Assembly (NCBI GenBank): GCA_947172415.1
Contig: OX359197.1
Location: 6,821,673-6,885,672 of the forward strand
Direction: 5' to 3'
Length of the DNA stretch: 64,000 bases
Source: Chondrosia reniformis
Lineage: Eukaryota; Porifera; Demospongiae; Chondrillida; Chondrillidae
This document shows positions 62,001-64,000 of the stretch, piece after piece (the stretch's first letter is position 1; each line of letters begins with the position of its first letter). Made by a program: the position numbers and the translations under genes. The notes under the pieces are model-generated. The model saw only the letters and a list, made by a program, of their open reading frames with translations, had not been told where the DNA came from and made no database searches.

Positions 62001-63748
62001 ATCAGGTTTTGGTCAAGTTTGACTTCCTGGTCAGATTTAATTAACTTCCTGTTTTTATATTCCAATCTGCAGGAATACAATTTATGTTGATGCAACCAAT
62101 GCTTGGTATGACAACAAGACGGCACAGGAAGTGGCCAATTTGAATGTCTGGTTGCAGTTGCAGGAAGCAGTAGACATTTTTGGGCTGACAGCTTTGGATC
62201 GTCTGTTTTGTTTCAAAATTGTTCGTGAGCTACAGGTGAGTTTATGATTGATTGAATGGTCAAATGGCACTTCTCCAGCCAAAGGAGAAGTACATCCTGG
62301 CTCAATAGCTAAAATAGCCACTTTGTATCTGATTAATCTAATGTTTGACTCGCATTACCTCTCTCAAATCTTATGGTATTACCTTTATTACCTCAACCTT
62401 GTCCACATTCAAGTTTTATTTTAAAAGGGTTGTGGTTTCCCTTATCTCTCTGCAGTACTTTCTGAGGGCAATGAAGCGACTCAATGGAAAACCTGATCAG
62501 AAGTCTCCCTTTAGGAAAATCTTGGATGATTTTGCCAAAGAAGTGATGTCGCCTCCGGTCCTTATAGGTAAGTGTGGCATGACAGCCTCATTCAGTAAAC
62601 ACTGGCATTCCATGCAACATTTATCTCTCTTTAGCTGATGCTCGAAAGCTGTACTCCTCTTTCACCAATAAGCTGCAGAAATGCTTTGAGCCCACAATTA
62701 GATGTGTCATGATTATTGGGCAGATACAACTCATTAGGAGGCAGATCACCAGAGAGCTTGGAACCGCTTCTAAATACGACTCCAAACTGCTCTACAACAC
62801 CTTGCAAACCTTCAACCAGTGAGGACTCCAATTTCTCCATCTTACATCCCTCCTTTTTCCCATTACATCTAGGTTCAATTTACATGGCTTCAATCCATCC
62901 ATCCATCCATCCAGCCATCCAGCCATCCATCCATCCATCCATCCATCCATCCATCCATCATCTATCCATCCACCCATCCATCCATCCATCCATCCATCTA
63001 TCCATCCATCCATCCATCCATCCATCCATCCATCCATCCATCCACCCATCCACTCACATACCCACCCATCCACTGGCCTATCCTTCCATGATTATAGAAC
63101 TCTACTGGCTGAAGTTAGAGCTCACTACAGAGATCCGACCAAGACCTTCCCTGGAGGAGAAGATAGTAGTCTTCTCTATGACATAACTCCATATTTGGAG
63201 TCCACAGGCATCAGTGACCCACTGACAAAGGCAAGCAATGTTCACAAATCATCGCACTCACTTGACATGCAAAAGATTGATAACTCCTCAACTGCATCCT
63301 CTAGATATACGTGACCACGACCAGTGCTCACTCCTACGGTATCTCTTGTGTGATCTTCCTCTTCATCATCTCCTACCTCAACAAGCTGTCCTACAGCAAG
63401 AAGGTGGACACACTGATCAAGAAACCAAAGGTCTTGGAGGCTCTGGATGGTGCTCCCTTTGTGGTGGGCACACTGACATTGTTGAGGCAATTTCATGCTG
63501 ATAATACTACCGAATGTTTAAAGCTTCTTGGGCAATACATCAGATCAATGATGCAATCAGGCCCAGCTAACCCCAAGTATGGTGCTTTCTACATGTGTAT
63601 TGTGATAAAACAGAAGCAGTATAGAATAAAGTTTATATTTTAAAGTTTTCTAATTTGTAGAGAAAGGTCACTGGATCTTCCTCCTGAAGTAGTTAATAGT
63701 TTGTTTTTCATGGAAGAGTATTCACATTTTGCTCACTTACCAAGAAAG
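56059..63748 (+). CDS. WASHC5: Strumpellin, WASH complex subunit 5 (3' end missing)
   Basis: Core subunit of the WASH complex, which activates Arp2/3 on endosomes for cargo sorting; the human orthologue is mutated in spastic paraplegia 8. Exons: 56059-56292, 56629-56735, 57010-57094, 57195-57418, 57799-58024, 58396-58678, 58905-59023, 59137-59266, 59348-59460, 59644-59810, 60035-60443, 60969-61148, 61575-61804, 62073-62235, 62456-62567, 62635-62818, 63098-63230, 63305-63576, 63661-63748. This gives 1153 residues; human has 1159, so only about 20-25 residues are missing on the right. Landmarks: [76 protein letters not shown]-like [30 protein letters not shown] and [16 protein letters not shown]. 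Start may be Met at 56059 or 56071. The intron after 63230 has a GC donor. Confidence 0.97.
56485..56552. repeat. CCCCTCCCCTG 11-bp repeat (about 6 copies)
   Basis: In the first strumpellin intron. Confidence 0.92.
56758..56992. repeat. CATCTCCATCACTAT-type repeat
   Basis: Interrupted trinucleotide-like repeats (CTC/ATC/ACT) in the second strumpellin intron; they yield spurious His/Leu/Tyr and Met/Glu/Val open frames. Confidence 0.93.
59086..59122. repeat. CCCCCT hexanucleotide repeat
   Basis: About six copies just upstream of the acceptor at 59137. Confidence 0.9.
59820..60000. repeat. CATCCACC tract
   Basis: Interrupted tetranucleotide-type repeat in the strumpellin intron before the exon at 60035. 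Confidence 0.92.
60660..60740 (-). mobile_element. Dispersed repeat family R1, terminal fragment
   Basis: TTTAGTTCCCTATAGGC, TAGCATGTTGAAAAATGGTG and TTAGATT match one end of the 52028-52230 copy. Confidence 0.7.
62893..63070. repeat. CCAT tetranucleotide microsatellite
   Basis: Near-uninterrupted CCAT repeats in the strumpellin intron before the exon at 63098. Confidence 0.95.
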
Positions 63749-64000
63749 GTATGCAGAGATAAAATAACCACCAATTATTGCTTCATAATAGGGGAATAAC
63801 ATGGGTCACTATGTTGCATTCAATAAATAACTATTGTCATGTGTTGACCTTTAATTAAGAAAGGGACCATTTATATTTCCCCCATTGAGGTAAGGCTTCT
63901 GTTGTGCATTGTCCCTATATATCTATCATCATTCTTTGACTTGGGATTTTCCCATATCTCATGTCTTCTGAGGAGCATAATGAGCTAATGGGTTGAACCA
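63749..64000 (+). other. Start of the last strumpellin intron
   Basis: Begins GTATGC. No block resembling the expected terminal exon of strumpellin is present before the window ends. Confidence 0.6.

Overview
The window looks like nuclear DNA of an early-branching animal, most probably a sponge (demosponge). The evidence is indirect: intron-rich genes with mostly short introns, an animal-specific SOX HMG-box gene, conserved single-copy animal genes packed between AT-rich spacers, and abundant TACGTA-type palindromes. The species cannot be fixed from the sequence alone. No bacterial, viral or CRISPR content was seen.

Seven protein genes plus one tentative small gene can be supported. From left to right: (1) the 3' part of a BIG/ARFGEF-type Arf guanine-exchange factor (+, 635-10594, 25 exons, first exons off the left edge); (2) mitochondrial trifunctional enzyme beta subunit, HADHB (-, 27229-31545, 12 exons); (3) a PCMTD-type isoaspartyl methyltransferase-like protein (+, 31665-35474, 5 exons), head-to-head with HADHB across a 119-bp promoter; (4) mitochondrial CLYBL (-, 36114-39531, 5 exons); (5) a SOX HMG-box factor (-, 40783-41916); (6) TMEM14 (-, 50271-51400, 4 exons) and (7) a Qa-syntaxin (-, 51647-55681, 8 exons); (8) strumpellin/WASHC5 (+, 56059 to beyond 63748, 19 exons seen), head-to-head with the syntaxin. 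Exon joins were checked by reading frame: apart from the alternatives noted, all phases close. Membrane traffic is a recurring theme (ARFGEF, syntaxin, WASH complex), but nothing shows that the genes work as a unit.

The space between and inside genes is dominated by repeats. A 7.5-kb complex (12.70-20.25 kb) consists of about 31 copies of a ~169-bp satellite monomer, with a ~1.15-kb non-satellite segment inserted twice, nearly identical and 5.21 kb apart. Almost every gene carries minisatellites in its introns (19-, 22-, 24-, 27-, 34-, 45-, 46- and 53-bp units). Several can be traced to a source: two contain copies of the adjacent exon end with its splice donor, one is an amplified transposon terminus, and two 34-bp arrays 44 kb apart are reverse-complement relatives. 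Small terminal-inverted-repeat elements and a dispersed family of about nine copies are scattered through the window.

Large gene-free stretches are 10.6-27.2 kb (satellite complex, GC-rich repeat pair, diverged duplicate) and 41.9-50.3 kb (minisatellites, one mariner-like MITE). No undescribed protein system was found. The most unusual material is the repeat biology: donor-containing duplications, MITE-end arrays, the satellite with its embedded segment, a hammerhead-like motif at 35.8 kb and a near-perfect hairpin at 53.5 kb.
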